Source: Streptomyces geranii (lineage in GTDB: Bacteria > Actinomycetota > Actinomycetes > Streptomycetales > Streptomycetaceae). Taken from it: DNA of 64,000 nucleotides. Of this stretch, positions 8,317-16,412 are shown piece by piece. The notes beneath the pieces were generated by a model, which ran no database searches, was not told where the DNA came from, and worked only from the letters and a program-made list of their open reading frames with translations. The position numbers and the translations under genes were made by a program. The stretch is from positions 62,001-126,000 of the forward strand of contig NZ_PJME01000019.1 of assembly GCF_002954775.1 (NCBI RefSeq), read 5' to 3'. Each line of letters starts with the position of its first letter. Position 1 is the stretch's first letter.

Positions 8317-8962
8317 GGCGCACCACAGCGTGGCAGAGCGAATCCACCTGCTCGGGCGTCATGCCGTACTCGTAGGCGATGTCCTCGACGCTCTCACCGG
8401 CCTCCCAGAGGTCCGCGACCGCCTTGACCGTGACGCGGTTGGCGGCGATGACCGGCAGTCCGTGGCCGAACCGGGGATCGAGCACGACGGGCACCGACTC
8501 CCCGTACTGCTTCAGCCGCAGGCTCGCCGGGTAGTCGTCCTCGCCTTCCCAGGTCAGGTAGCGGAGATACCCGGCCACCACCTCGTGGATGGGGGCCTGG
8601 CCGTCGCGTGCGCGCCTCAGATCGCCGAAACCGTGCTCGACGAAGATGTCCACGCCGTCCGTCGCGATGCGCTTCGAGACCAGTCCGTAGGGAGTGTCGA
8701 ACGCCTTCCGTACGGCCGCTGCGGCCTCCCGGATCTCGCTCATCCGCAGGCCCAGCGAGCGCAGGGAGCGCAGTACGTGGGCCTCCGCCACGGCGATGAA
8801 CGGGACCGACGGCTGTCCGCTTCGCACAGGCTCGACGCGGTGGACGAGTGGTGCGCCCGCCGCCGTTCCCTTGAGCCAGCTGGTCAGCGTCGGCAGGGGG
8901 ACCTCCAGGTGGGAGGCCGTCTCCGTGGGTGTCAGAAGCCCGTCGTTGAATCGATTGACCAT
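8306..8962 (-). CDS. VapB45-like antitoxin, HTH plus DUF433
   Basis: Antitoxin and likely autorepressor, 218 aa. Residues 1-50 form a MerR-like DNA-binding segment (LLTPTETASHLEVPLPTLTSWLKG). A middle region with LRSLGLRMSEIREAAAAVRKAFD follows. The C-terminal ~75 residues are a DUF433 domain (ITANRVTVKAVADLWEAGES-like, EDIAYEYGMTPEQVDSLCHAV), the fold that covers the toxin in VapB45-type pairs. The start at 8962 is well supported by GGAGG five bases upstream. Two near-identical CCGTTGG boxes lie just upstream of this ribosome-binding site, consistent with autoregulation. It is cotranscribed and overlaps the toxin gene. Confidence 0.8.
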   Translation of the reverse strand: MVNRFNDGLLTPTETASHLEVPLPTLTSWLKGTAAGAPLVHRVEPVRSGQPSVPFIAVAEAHVLRSLRSLGLRMSEIREAAAAVRKAFDTPYGLVSKRIATDGVDIFVEHGFGDLRRARDGQAPIHEVVAGYLRYLTWEGEDDYPASLRLKQYGESVPVVLDPRFGHGLPVIAANRVTVKAVADLWEAGESVEDIAYEYGMTPEQVDSLCHAVVRLAA

Positions 8963-8972
8963 GATCCTCCTC

Positions 8973-8998
8973 CCGTTGGCCCGGCTTCCGTTGGTCCG
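8973..8998. promoter_or_regulatory. Direct-repeat operator candidate upstream of the toxin-antitoxin operon
   Basis: CCGTTGGCCCG (8973-8983) and CCGTTGGTCCG (8988-8998) are copies spaced by 15 bp, immediately upstream of the antitoxin ribosome-binding site. Autoregulatory binding by the HTH antitoxin is the simplest reading, but it is inferred only from position and repetition. Confidence 0.4.
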
Positions 8999-9093
8999 AG
9001 GTTCCGCATGTTTGCACACCGGACTCGCCGGCTGTACGCCATGACGGTGCGCCTCCGTCACGTGCCGTGCCCGGACACCGGCTCCCCGAACCA

Positions 9094-10026
9094 TCAGGCC
9101 GCCTCCACCGGCCTGCAGTCCCGGCACGCGGAAGGTTCCGCCGCCCTGAACGCCCGTTCGCAGCCGTCGCAGGTCTGCCAGGGGAGGGCGAGTGGCCGGG
9201 GAGTGGCGGGCGGCGGTGCGCTCGGGGGCGCGGGGAGCGGGGTCTCGCGCAGGCGGAACGCCAGTACGCGTGCCGGGCGGGCCCGGAAGTGGGCCGGGAG
9301 GTCGCTGGTGAGGGCCCCGGTGATCTCCTCGGGGCGCAGGCCCTGCGCGAGCCACTCGGCGACCGCCGGGGCCAACTCGGCGACCTCGCCGCGGGACAGG
9401 ATCAGCCTGCGGTCGACGATCCGGAGAGAGGCGAGGATGACGACGGCCTGGGGGTCGGCGTCGTCAAGGCCGAGCGGGGGCGGGGGAGGTGACGAGGGCG
9501 GCAGGTCAACGGGCAGGTCAACGGGCTGGACAAACAGGGGGGTTGTCGCTTCCGCAGGTGCGGCCGACGGAGTGCTCTGCCCGTTCGGCGGCGTGCTCTC
9601 CCCGTCCGGCGTCGCGGACGTCCTGGGCCGCGAGGGCGGTGGAGCGAGGGGCGGCCTGTCGTCGGCGCCGCGCGGTACGTCGTAGAAGCACGTCTGGGTA
9701 CGGACCTTGCCGTTCGGCCCGCGCACCCGGCGCCGTTCCAGATACCCCGCCGCCTCCAACTCCCGCAGAGCGCGCGAGATCAGGATCTCGCCCTCGTCGA
9801 AGTGGGCGCAGAGGGCGGCGATGCTGACGCGGGCGCCGTCGGGCACCGAGAGGATGTAGGCCGCGACGCCGACGGTGACCGCGCTGCCGCGTCGCTGGGC
9901 GAGGGCGTTGGAGATCACCGTGAAGTCGGCGGTGAGACGGGTGCGTACGTGGATCACACCGTAGGTGTGTGCCTTTGCCGCACCGGCGTTGGCGCACGAG
10001 GGCGCGTTAGACTGCGTTTCAGCCAT
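9094..10026 (-). CDS. Helix-turn-helix protein with C-terminal Cys cluster
   Basis: Streptomyces-type regulator of about 310 aa. A MarR/GntR-like winged helix occupies roughly residues 30-115 (LAQRRGSAVTVGVAAYILSV, ISIAALCAHFDEGEILISRALRELEAAGYLERRR). A Pro-rich linker follows, then a helical segment (ILSRGEVAELAPAVAEWLAQ) and a C-terminal CDGCERAF...CRDC group with two CxxC pairs, which could bind zinc. The start at 10026 (MAETQSNAPS) is preferred over an upstream in-frame Met at 10176 because AGGAAGG lies shortly before it and the extra N-terminus is not conserved-looking. I cannot assign target genes. It stands alone, upstream of the toxin-antitoxin operon on the same strand. Confidence 0.75.
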   Translation of the reverse strand: MAETQSNAPSCANAGAAKAHTYGVIHVRTRLTADFTVISNALAQRRGSAVTVGVAAYILSVPDGARVSIAALCAHFDEGEILISRALRELEAAGYLERRRVRGPNGKVRTQTCFYDVPRGADDRPPLAPPPSRPRTSATPDGESTPPNGQSTPSAAPAEATTPLFVQPVDLPVDLPPSSPPPPPLGLDDADPQAVVILASLRIVDRRLILSRGEVAELAPAVAEWLAQGLRPEEITGALTSDLPAHFRARPARVLAFRLRETPLPAPPSAPPPATPRPLALPWQTCDGCERAFRAAEPSACRDCRPVEAA

Positions 10027-10200
10027 CGGGAAGTTCGTACCTTCCTGAGCGGTCAGGCCCTCGTTCAGGATTGCCGTCCTGGCGGGGGCCGTCGTCTTTA
10101 GTTGGGTTGTTCCGGGAACGTAACTCTCCGCGCCCACTCGCCGCAACCGCGTCACTCCTGAGGGTGAACGGGTCAACGGGCGGGAGGAGGAGGGTGGTTG

Positions 10201-10222
10201 GTTCTTTAACCCAAGTTCTTTA
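10201..10222. repeat. Two GTTCTTTA boxes upstream of the HTH gene
   Basis: GTTCTTTA occurs at 10201-10208 and 10215-10222, a 14-bp period. The boxes sit in a short AT-richer patch between the HTH gene (minus strand) and the Nudix gene. They may be operator half-sites or promoter elements; nothing in the sequence decides between these. Confidence 0.35.
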
Positions 10223-10263
10223 GGGGGGTTGGTCCGTGGCCGACCGGAACCCGGTCGACCCCG

Positions 10264-10773
10264 TCACGGTGACCAGCCCACCAGCGATATCACCAAGGGC
10301 CCGTCGGCCAGGTACCGGTGCAACGCCTCCGCGCTTGACCGGACGAACTCCCCCGGCAGCGCGTCCACTTCGGCCCAGCGGACCTCGGCGTGCTTCCCGG
10401 GTTCGCGGTTCTCCGGGTCGCCCGTCCACTCGTCGGCGGCGAAGACGACGGTGAGGTAGCCGTTGGGAGTCCGCGCGTTCCGGGCGCCGTGGACGATGTG
10501 GGCGACCCGCAGGGCCTCCGGCCGCACCCGCAGGCCCGTCTCCTCGTACAGCTCACGCACCGCCGTGTCGGTGATGGGCTCGCCGGGTTCGCTCTTGCCC
10601 ATGGGCAGGTCCCACATGCCCTGGCGGCCCGACCTGGCGTGTGGGCCGTGTCGCAGCAGGACGACGCGGTCCGCCGCCCGGTCGTGGACGATCACCGCGC
10701 CGACGAGCACCGTCATGGAGTCGAGTGGGGGCGGGAGCGGTGCGCTTCTCAGGGGTGAGTGGTGGTCGGTCAT
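10264..10773 (-). CDS. Nudix hydrolase
   Basis: Pyrophosphohydrolase of the Nudix superfamily, 169 aa. The Nudix box is complete: G-K-S-E-P-G-E then PITDTAVRELYEETGL, giving the GX5EX7REUXEEXGU pattern with the Mg-binding glutamates. It is preceded by MTVLVGAVIVHD and WDLPMGK, the usual entry strands. The C-terminus (LHRYLADGPLVISLVGW) is short. Start at 10773; a second Met 20 codons in (MTVLVGAV) would also give a complete domain. The substrate could be a nucleotide sugar, an ADP-ribose derivative or an oxidised nucleotide. A threefold 13-bp tandem repeat lies directly upstream. Confidence 0.9.
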   Translation of the reverse strand: MTDHHSPLRSAPLPPPLDSMTVLVGAVIVHDRAADRVVLLRHGPHARSGRQGMWDLPMGKSEPGEPITDTAVRELYEETGLRVRPEALRVAHIVHGARNARTPNGYLTVVFAADEWTGDPENREPGKHAEVRWAEVDALPGEFVRSSAEALHRYLADGPLVISLVGWSP

Positions 10774-10798
10774 GGTGCGCGGAGTCTAGGGCGGCCCA

Positions 10799-10837
10799 CT
10801 GACACCGCCCTCTGACACCGCCCGCTGACACCGAGGT
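10799..10837. repeat. Three 13-bp tandem repeats upstream of the Nudix gene
   Basis: CTGACACCGCCCT, CTGACACCGCCCG and CTGACACCGAGGT lie head to tail. A possible minus-strand -10 hexamer TAGACT sits about 12 bases before the Nudix ATG, so the repeats fall in the -35 zone of a short-leader or leaderless promoter. Confidence 0.5.
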
Positions 10838-10891
10838 CCCGTGAGCCGAGCCCCGGTGGGATCGCCGCCTCACCCCCACCTCGTAACCGGC

Positions 10892-12076
10892 TCAACCCCG
10901 CCGCAGCAGCGGCCGTTCCACCAGGGCGTACGACACCAGCGCCACCGCGACCGTCGCCACCATGCCCATCGGGAGCAACTGGTCGTCGGTCACGCCCAGG
11001 TCGGAGAGGAGGCGGATGACGGGGTAGTGCCACAGGTACATCCCGTAGCTGAGGTTGCGGCCCACCCAGGCCAGTGCCCCGATCGACAGCAGCCGGGACG
11101 GCCACGAACCGGGGACCAGGTCCAGGCCGGCCACCACCGTCGCCGACAGCAGCGCGGCGACCATGAAACCGGCCGTGTACCAGAAGGGGTTCCACGCGCT
11201 GGCCCCCGCGATCGGGATCTGCCAGGCGATCAGCCCCAGCAGCGCGAGCGCCGGCCAGCACAGGCGTCCCGCCCAGCGGCGCAGCAGGGCGAGGCGGGGG
11301 TCGTCGGCACGCAGCCGGGCCAGCAGTACGGCGAGCAGGGCGCCGATCAGGAGCTGGTCGGCGCGGGTGTCGGGGCCGTTGTAGATGCGGTGCGCGGCCG
11401 TGGGGTCCCAGAGGGCGAGGCGCCACAGCAGCGGCAGTACGCACAGTGCGGCGACCCAGGCCAGTACCTTCCGCGCGCTGGTACGGCGTAGGAGGAAGAG
11501 GAGGAGCAGGGGCCAGGCCAGGTAGAACTGTTCCTCCACCCCGAGCGACCAGGTGTGGCTCAGCGGGGCGGTCAGGTCCGAGTACGGGCCTGCCTCGCCC
11601 GCCCGTACGAGGTTGACCACCGACACCGCCGCCAGCGCCGCCGCCGTCCATGCCCCGTCGAACAGCGGCAGCGGGAGCGTGAGGGAGAGAAGTGCGGTGA
11701 CCGCGCACATCACCAGCAGGGCCGGGCCGAGGCGCAGCCAGCGGCGGCGGTAGAACCTGCCGAGGCCGATACGGCCCGTGCGGGCGTACTCGGCGATCAG
11801 CAGCCGGGTGATGACGAAGCCGCTGAGGGTGAAGAAGACGTCCACGGCCACCGAGCCGCCGGGCAGCGGGCCGGGCGCCACGTGGTACGCGATCACCAGG
11901 ACGACCGCGACCGTCCGCAGCCCGTCCAGCCCCGCCACCCGCCCACCACCGCGCAGCGCCGACGGAAACCCGCGTCCACCGACGCCCGTGCCGGATCTGC
12001 GCCGCGGCTCGGTGGCCTCGGTCACCGTCTTCGCCGTGGCGCTGTCGGGGGTCGTGGGGAGGCTGGAGGTGCTCAT
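10892..12076 (-). CDS. Membrane acyltransferase family 3 (OafA/YrhL-like)
   Basis: Polytopic O-acyltransferase, 394 aa, predicted to acylate a cell-surface glycan or a secondary metabolite. About ten hydrophobic helices follow a short cytosolic N-terminus. Family landmarks are GLDGLRTVAVVLVIAYH (with the conserved Arg and catalytic His region), VFFTLSGFVITRLL, FYRRRWLRLGPALL, and the SLGVEEQFYLAWPLLLL block. No C-terminal SGNH domain is attached, so this is the short form. The ATG at 12074-12076 begins a Ser/Thr-rich leader before the first helix. It is divergent from the AI-2E-type transporter across about 200 bases in which I see no clear promoter. Confidence 0.9.
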   Translation of the reverse strand: MSTSSLPTTPDSATAKTVTEATEPRRRSGTGVGGRGFPSALRGGGRVAGLDGLRTVAVVLVIAYHVAPGPLPGGSVAVDVFFTLSGFVITRLLIAEYARTGRIGLGRFYRRRWLRLGPALLVMCAVTALLSLTLPLPLFDGAWTAAALAAVSVVNLVRAGEAGPYSDLTAPLSHTWSLGVEEQFYLAWPLLLLFLLRRTSARKVLAWVAALCVLPLLWRLALWDPTAAHRIYNGPDTRADQLLIGALLAVLLARLRADDPRLALLRRWAGRLCWPALALLGLIAWQIPIAGASAWNPFWYTAGFMVAALLSATVVAGLDLVPGSWPSRLLSIGALAWVGRNLSYGMYLWHYPVIRLLSDLGVTDDQLLPMGMVATVAVALVSYALVERPLLRRG

Positions 12077-12274
12077 AACGACCGCGCCTGCCCAGCTCCG
12101 GCGGTGTCACACAAGTTCTTATGGTCCCCACAGCTTCGGCGCCGCTTTCCGGCCACCACACCGTCACCGGTTCTTCACCTGCGGCCCACCCCGCTCGCTC
12201 AACCCCACGGGTCCCGCACGGGTCTACTCTGTCGCCGCGAACAGCGGTCATGCGGGTGAGCGGAGACAAACAGG

Positions 12275-13546
12275 ATGAACAGCCGTACGGGAGCCCGTCG
12301 ACGAGTCGGCGGCAGCGGCAGCGGCAGCGGCAGTAGTAGTGGCAGTGGTGGCGCCGGGCGGCCTGGGGGACGCGGTGCTCGGATACACCGGACGCGTACG
12401 ACCGTACGTACGACCGGTGGGCCCGTCGTGGCGCCGCCGGTCCGTCCGGACGGCCGGGGCGGTGGCCCGTTGCTGTCCGAGCCCGCGCGGCGTATCGCGG
12501 CCGGAAGTGCGCTGTTGCTGCTGATCAGCGGTGTGATCACGGTGGGGGTGTGGTTCTGCATCACCTTCCAGACGGCCGTGACGCCCGTGCTGCTCGCGCT
12601 GCTGCTGTCGGCGCTGCTCGGGCCGTTCTACCGGCGGCTGGTCGCGATGCGGTTCAACAAGTCGCTCGCGGCCGGGCTGACCTGTGCCGCGGTGATCCTG
12701 GTCATGGGCGGGGCCGCGTACATCGTCGTGAACGCCCTGATCGACACCGGTGATCAGATCATCGACTCCGTGCGGGACGCCGCGAAGGACCTCAGCGAGC
12801 GCTTCGACGTGGTCGGCAACGCGCTCGACGAACTCGCCACCAACGCCAAGGACCTGCTGTCCAGCTTCGGCGGCAGCGCGGTCTCCGGGGTGCTGAGCGG
12901 AGTCAGCCTGCTCACCGAGATGATCGCCACGGGAACGCTCGCGATCCTGCTCCTCTTCTTCTTCCTCCGCGACTCCGACCGGGCCGTCGCCTCCCTGCAC
13001 ACCCTCGCGCCCCGGGGCACCGGCGCGACTCTGGAGGTCATGGCCCGCCGTGCCTTCCAGGCGATCGAGGGCTTCATGCTCGGCACGACGATCGTCGCGT
13101 TCATCGACGCCCTCTGCATCACCGTCGGTCTGCTCATCATCGGGGTGCCGGGTGCGATCGGGCTCGGGGCGCTGGTGTTCATCGGCGCGTACATCCCCTA
13201 CCTCGGCGCCTTCCTCTCGGGCGCGGTCGCGGTCCTCGTCGCCTTCGCGGACGGCGGGCTGGCCACCGCGGGGTGGGTCCTCGGCGTCGTCACCGTCGTC
13301 CAGGTACTGGAGGGGAACGTGTTCCAGCCGATGATCCAGAGCCGCACCCTCCAGATGCACCCGGCGGTGATCCTGCTGGCCCTGACGGCAGGCGCCTCCC
13401 TGGCGGGCATCCTCGGCATGCTCCTCTCCGTACCGCTGACGGCGGCGGCCTTCGGGGTGCTGTCGGAGTTGCGGGGGCGGTACGAGGACGCGGCCGAGGG
13501 CGCCGTCGGTGCCGCCGGTGCCGCTCCGGGACACCTGAAGGCATAG
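12275..13546 (+). CDS. AI-2E family transporter
   Basis: Predicted eight-helix membrane protein of 423 aa in the AI-2E/PerM exporter family. After a long basic, Gly/Ser-rich cytosolic N-terminus (about 75 residues) come two helices (GVITVGVWFCITFQT and PVLLALLLSALLG), a soluble middle segment with periodic helices, then four or more helices. The family block GLGALVFIGAYIPYLGAFLSG and NVFQPMIQSRTLQMHPAVIL confirms the family. The N-terminal Gly/Ser run is encoded by a GGCAGC hexanucleotide array at about 12310-12340. The transported substrate is unknown; many members are ion or small-molecule exporters, not AI-2 carriers. Confidence 0.9.
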   Translation: MNSRTGARRRVGGSGSGSGSSSGSGGAGRPGGRGARIHRTRTTVRTTGGPVVAPPVRPDGRGGGPLLSEPARRIAAGSALLLLISGVITVGVWFCITFQTAVTPVLLALLLSALLGPFYRRLVAMRFNKSLAAGLTCAAVILVMGGAAYIVVNALIDTGDQIIDSVRDAAKDLSERFDVVGNALDELATNAKDLLSSFGGSAVSGVLSGVSLLTEMIATGTLAILLLFFFLRDSDRAVASLHTLAPRGTGATLEVMARRAFQAIEGFMLGTTIVAFIDALCITVGLLIIGVPGAIGLGALVFIGAYIPYLGAFLSGAVAVLVAFADGGLATAGWVLGVVTVVQVLEGNVFQPMIQSRTLQMHPAVILLALTAGASLAGILGMLLSVPLTAAAFGVLSELRGRYEDAAEGAVGAAGAAPGHLKA

Positions 13547-13589
13547 AAGAGGCACGAAGAGGAGGAAAGAGAAGGGAGAGGACGAAGGT

Positions 13590-14147
13590 ATGGAGACGGC
13601 GAGGCTACGGCTCCGGAGGTTCGGTCCGGCGGACGCGTCGGCCCTGGCCGCGTACCGGTCGGATCCCGAGGTGAGCCGGTACCAGTCCTGGGAGCCGCCG
13701 GTGTCGCTCGCCGAGGCCGGGCGGCTGGCGGTCACCTTGTCGGCGGGGGACGCCCGTGCGCCGGGGTGGTTCCAGTACGCCGTCGAGCGGCGGGACGTAC
13801 CGGGGCTGATCGGCGATGTCGGGGTGTGCCGGAGCGAGGACGGACGGCAGGCGGAACTGGGCTTCACGTTCGCGCCGGAGTTCCAGGGGAGGGGGTACGC
13901 GAGCGAGGCGGTCGGGCGGGTGGTGGAGTTCCTGCTGGTGGAGGAGGGGCTGCACCGGGTCTCGGCCGGCTGCGACGGACGCAACGCCCGCTCGGCGCGG
14001 CTGCTGGAACGGGTCGGGTTCCGCCGCGAGGGCCACCTCGTCCGCAGCACCTGGATGAAGGGGGAGTGGACCGACGACGTGCTCTTCGGGCTCCTCGCCG
14101 AGGAGTTCCGCGCGCGGGCCGTACCCGGCGCGAGTCCCGCGCGATAG
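13590..14147 (+). CDS. GNAT acetyltransferase, RimJ/RimL type
   Basis: 185-residue acetyltransferase. It begins METARLRLRRFGPADASALAAYRSDPEV, the standard RimJ/RimL opening. The acetyl-CoA loop is in FAPEFQGRGYASEAVGRVVEF (Q-G-x-G-Y form), and NARSARLLERVGFRREGHL is the C-terminal substrate-side block. The ATG lies about 43 bases after the AI-2E gene on the same strand, so it may be cotranscribed. Substrate unknown; ribosomal protein or antibiotic acetylation are both possible in this subgroup. Confidence 0.9.
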   Translation: METARLRLRRFGPADASALAAYRSDPEVSRYQSWEPPVSLAEAGRLAVTLSAGDARAPGWFQYAVERRDVPGLIGDVGVCRSEDGRQAELGFTFAPEFQGRGYASEAVGRVVEFLLVEEGLHRVSAGCDGRNARSARLLERVGFRREGHLVRSTWMKGEWTDDVLFGLLAEEFRARAVPGASPAR

Positions 14148-14261
14148 GGGGTACGGGCCTCGCACCCGGCCAGAGATGCGCTGGTCACCGCCCAGTAGAG
14201 TGCGCCTCAGCCCCAGCCGCCGTCCCCCGAAGTCCGACCCGAGGTACCGAGCAGTGAACCA

Positions 14262-15569
14262 GTGAACCCCGCACGACCAGGCCCCGCCCCCGCCCCCGCC
14301 GTCACCGTCGTGGGGATCGGCGCCGACGGCTGGCAGGGGCTCCCCGGTGCCTCCCGCGAGGCGCTGCGCGAGGCCGACGTGCTGATCGGGGGCCCGCGCC
14401 AGCTGGACCTGCTCCCGCCCGACTGCACCGGGGAACGCCTCCCCTGGCCCTCCCCGCTGCGCCCCGCCGTACCCCGGCTGCTCGCCGCGCACACCGGCCG
14501 CCGTATCGCCGTACTGGCCAGCGGGGACCCCATGTTCTACGGCATCGGACGCGCCCTCGCCGAGGAGGCCGACGACCTGCTGGTCCTGCCGCATCCCTCC
14601 TCCGTCTCCTACGCCGCCGCCCGGCTCGGCTGGCCGCTGGAGGACGTGGAGGTCGTCACGCTGGTCGGCCGCCCCCTCGGACGCCTCGCCGCCGCCCTGC
14701 ACGACGGCCGACGGCTCCTCGTGCTGAGCGCGAACGCGAGTACGCCCGCCCAGGTCGCCGCCCTGCTGCGGGACCGCGGCTTCGGGCCGAGCCGGATGCG
14801 GATACTGGAACAACTCGGCGGCGACCGGGAACGTACGACCCCCGAGACCACGGCCGACGACTGGCCCGGGGACCGGACGGCCGGGCACCCCGAAGTCCCC
14901 GTGGACCCCCTCAACATCGTCGCCGTGGTCTGCCGTCCGGCCCCGGACACCACGCACCTCGGTGCCGTACCCGGTCTCCCCGACCAGGCGTACGAGCACG
15001 ACGGTCAGCTCACCAAGCGCCACATCCGCGCCGCGACGCTCGCCGTACTCGCCCCCGCGCCGGGCGAGTTGCTGTGGGACGTCGGCGGCGGCTCGGGGTC
15101 GATCGCGATCGAGTGGATGCGTACGCACCCCTCGTGCCGCGCGATCACCGTCGAACGTGACCCGGTACGCGCCGAACGCATCGCCCGCAACGCCGACCGG
15201 CTCGGCGTACCCGGCCTGCGTGTCGTCGTCGGTTCCGCGCCCGGCGCGCTGGCAGAACTCCCGCCCCCCGACGCCGTGTTCATCGGCGGCGGCCTCACCG
15301 CACCCGGCCTCCTCGACGCCTGCTGGGCGGCGCTGCCGGACGGAGGAAGGCTGGTCGCCAACACCGTCACGCTGGAGTCCGAGGCACTGCTCGCCGACGC
15401 GTACCGGCGTCATGGCGGCGAGTTGGCGAAACTGGCGGTGGCGCACGCCGTGCCCGTGGGCGGCTTCACCGGGTGGCGGCAGGCGATGCCGGTGACGCAG
15501 TGGGCTGTACACAAACCCCGGGACCTCGTACGGGAAACCTCCAACCCCCTTCCAGGAGACGACAGATGA
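14262..15569 (+). CDS. cobL: Precorrin-6Y C5,15-methyltransferase (decarboxylating), CbiE-CbiT fusion
   Basis: Bifunctional SAM-dependent enzyme of cobalamin synthesis, 435 aa. It methylates C5 and C15 of precorrin-6B (dihydro-precorrin-6x) and decarboxylates the C12 acetate to give precorrin-8. Residues ~1-210 are the CbiE domain (VTVVGIGADGWQGL, VLIGGPRQLDLLP, VLASGDPMFYGIGRAL). Residues ~240-420 are the CbiT methyltransferase (LTKRHIRAATLAVLAPAPGE, LLWDVGGGSGSIAIEW, AITVERDPVRAERIARNA, VFIGGGL). GTG at 14262 is the start; an earlier GTG at 14254 is out of frame. The stop overlaps the cobM start as ATGA, so the two are translationally coupled. Confidence 0.95.
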   Translation: MNPARPGPAPAPAVTVVGIGADGWQGLPGASREALREADVLIGGPRQLDLLPPDCTGERLPWPSPLRPAVPRLLAAHTGRRIAVLASGDPMFYGIGRALAEEADDLLVLPHPSSVSYAAARLGWPLEDVEVVTLVGRPLGRLAAALHDGRRLLVLSANASTPAQVAALLRDRGFGPSRMRILEQLGGDRERTTPETTADDWPGDRTAGHPEVPVDPLNIVAVVCRPAPDTTHLGAVPGLPDQAYEHDGQLTKRHIRAATLAVLAPAPGELLWDVGGGSGSIAIEWMRTHPSCRAITVERDPVRAERIARNADRLGVPGLRVVVGSAPGALAELPPPDAVFIGGGLTAPGLLDACWAALPDGGRLVANTVTLESEALLADAYRRHGGELAKLAVAHAVPVGGFTGWRQAMPVTQWAVHKPRDLVRETSNPLPGDDR

Positions 15570-16315
15570 CCGTGTACTTCATCGGCGCCGGGCCCGGCGC
15601 CGCCGACCTGATCACGGTGCGCGGCGCCCGTACGCTCGCGGCCTGCCAGGTCTGCCTGTACGCGGGCAGCCTGGTCCCGCGTGAGCTGCTCGCCGAATGC
15701 CCGCCGGACGCACGGCTGGTGGACACCGCGGACCTCAACCTGGACGAGATCACCGCCGAGTTGGTACGCGCCCACGGGGAAGGACACGACGTGGCCCGGC
15801 TGCACTCCGGGGACCCGTCCGTGTTCAGCGCGGTCGCCGAGCAGATGCGGCGGCTGGACGCGGCCGGGGTGCCGTACGAGGTGGTGCCGGGGGTACCGGC
15901 CTTCGCCGCCGCGGCTGCTGCGCTGAAGCGGGAGCTGACCGTGCCGACGGTCGGCCAGACCGTCATCCTCACGCGGGTCGCGCAGCAGGCGACGGCCATG
16001 CCGGAGGGCGAGGACCTGGCCACCCTCGGCCGCAGCGGCGCGCTGATCGTGCTGCACCTGGCGGCGAGGTACGTGGACCGGGTGGTCACCGAACTCCTCC
16101 CGCACTACGGCCCCGACTGCCCCACGGCGGTCGTCGCGTACGCCTCCCGCCCCGAGGAACTGATCATCCGGGGCACGCTCGACGAGATCGCCGGAAAGGT
16201 GAAGGAGGCGGGTGTGCTGCGCACGGCTGTGATCATGGTCGGGCGGACACTGGGGGCGGAGCAGTTCGGGGACAGCCACCTTTACTCGCCGGGGCGGGAG
16301 CGCGGCGCGTCCTGA
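15566..16315 (+). CDS. cobM: Precorrin-4 C11-methyltransferase
   Basis: SAM-dependent tetrapyrrole methyltransferase, 249 aa, which methylates C11 of precorrin-4 to precorrin-5. The uroporphyrinogen-methylase fold is seen in VYFIGAGPGAADLITVRGARTL at the N-terminus, CLYAGSLVPRELL, VARLHSGDPSVFSAVAEQM and VVPGVPAFAAAAAALKREL. Later blocks LIVLHLAARYVDRVV and TAVVAYASRPEELI are CobM-like. The ATG at 15566 overlaps the cobL stop codon. A Pro/Leu-coding 97-base gap with repeated CCGCCTTGCCCC leads to cobK, so all three probably form one transcript. Confidence 0.95.
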   Translation: MTVYFIGAGPGAADLITVRGARTLAACQVCLYAGSLVPRELLAECPPDARLVDTADLNLDEITAELVRAHGEGHDVARLHSGDPSVFSAVAEQMRRLDAAGVPYEVVPGVPAFAAAAAALKRELTVPTVGQTVILTRVAQQATAMPEGEDLATLGRSGALIVLHLAARYVDRVVTELLPHYGPDCPTAVVAYASRPEELIIRGTLDEIAGKVKEAGVLRTAVIMVGRTLGAEQFGDSHLYSPGRERGAS

Positions 16316-16412
16316 GCGGGGGCGGGACCGAGGCTGAGCCCGACGCACCTGCCCCCCTTACCCGCCTTGCCCCCCTGACCGCCTTGCCCCTCATGACCGA
16401 ACCCGGACTTCC

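Noticed and set aside
14148..14261. Cobalamin riboswitch before cobL
   Set aside because: No GCCACTG box or aptamer stems. Only a -10-like TAGAGT at 14196-14201 is visible.
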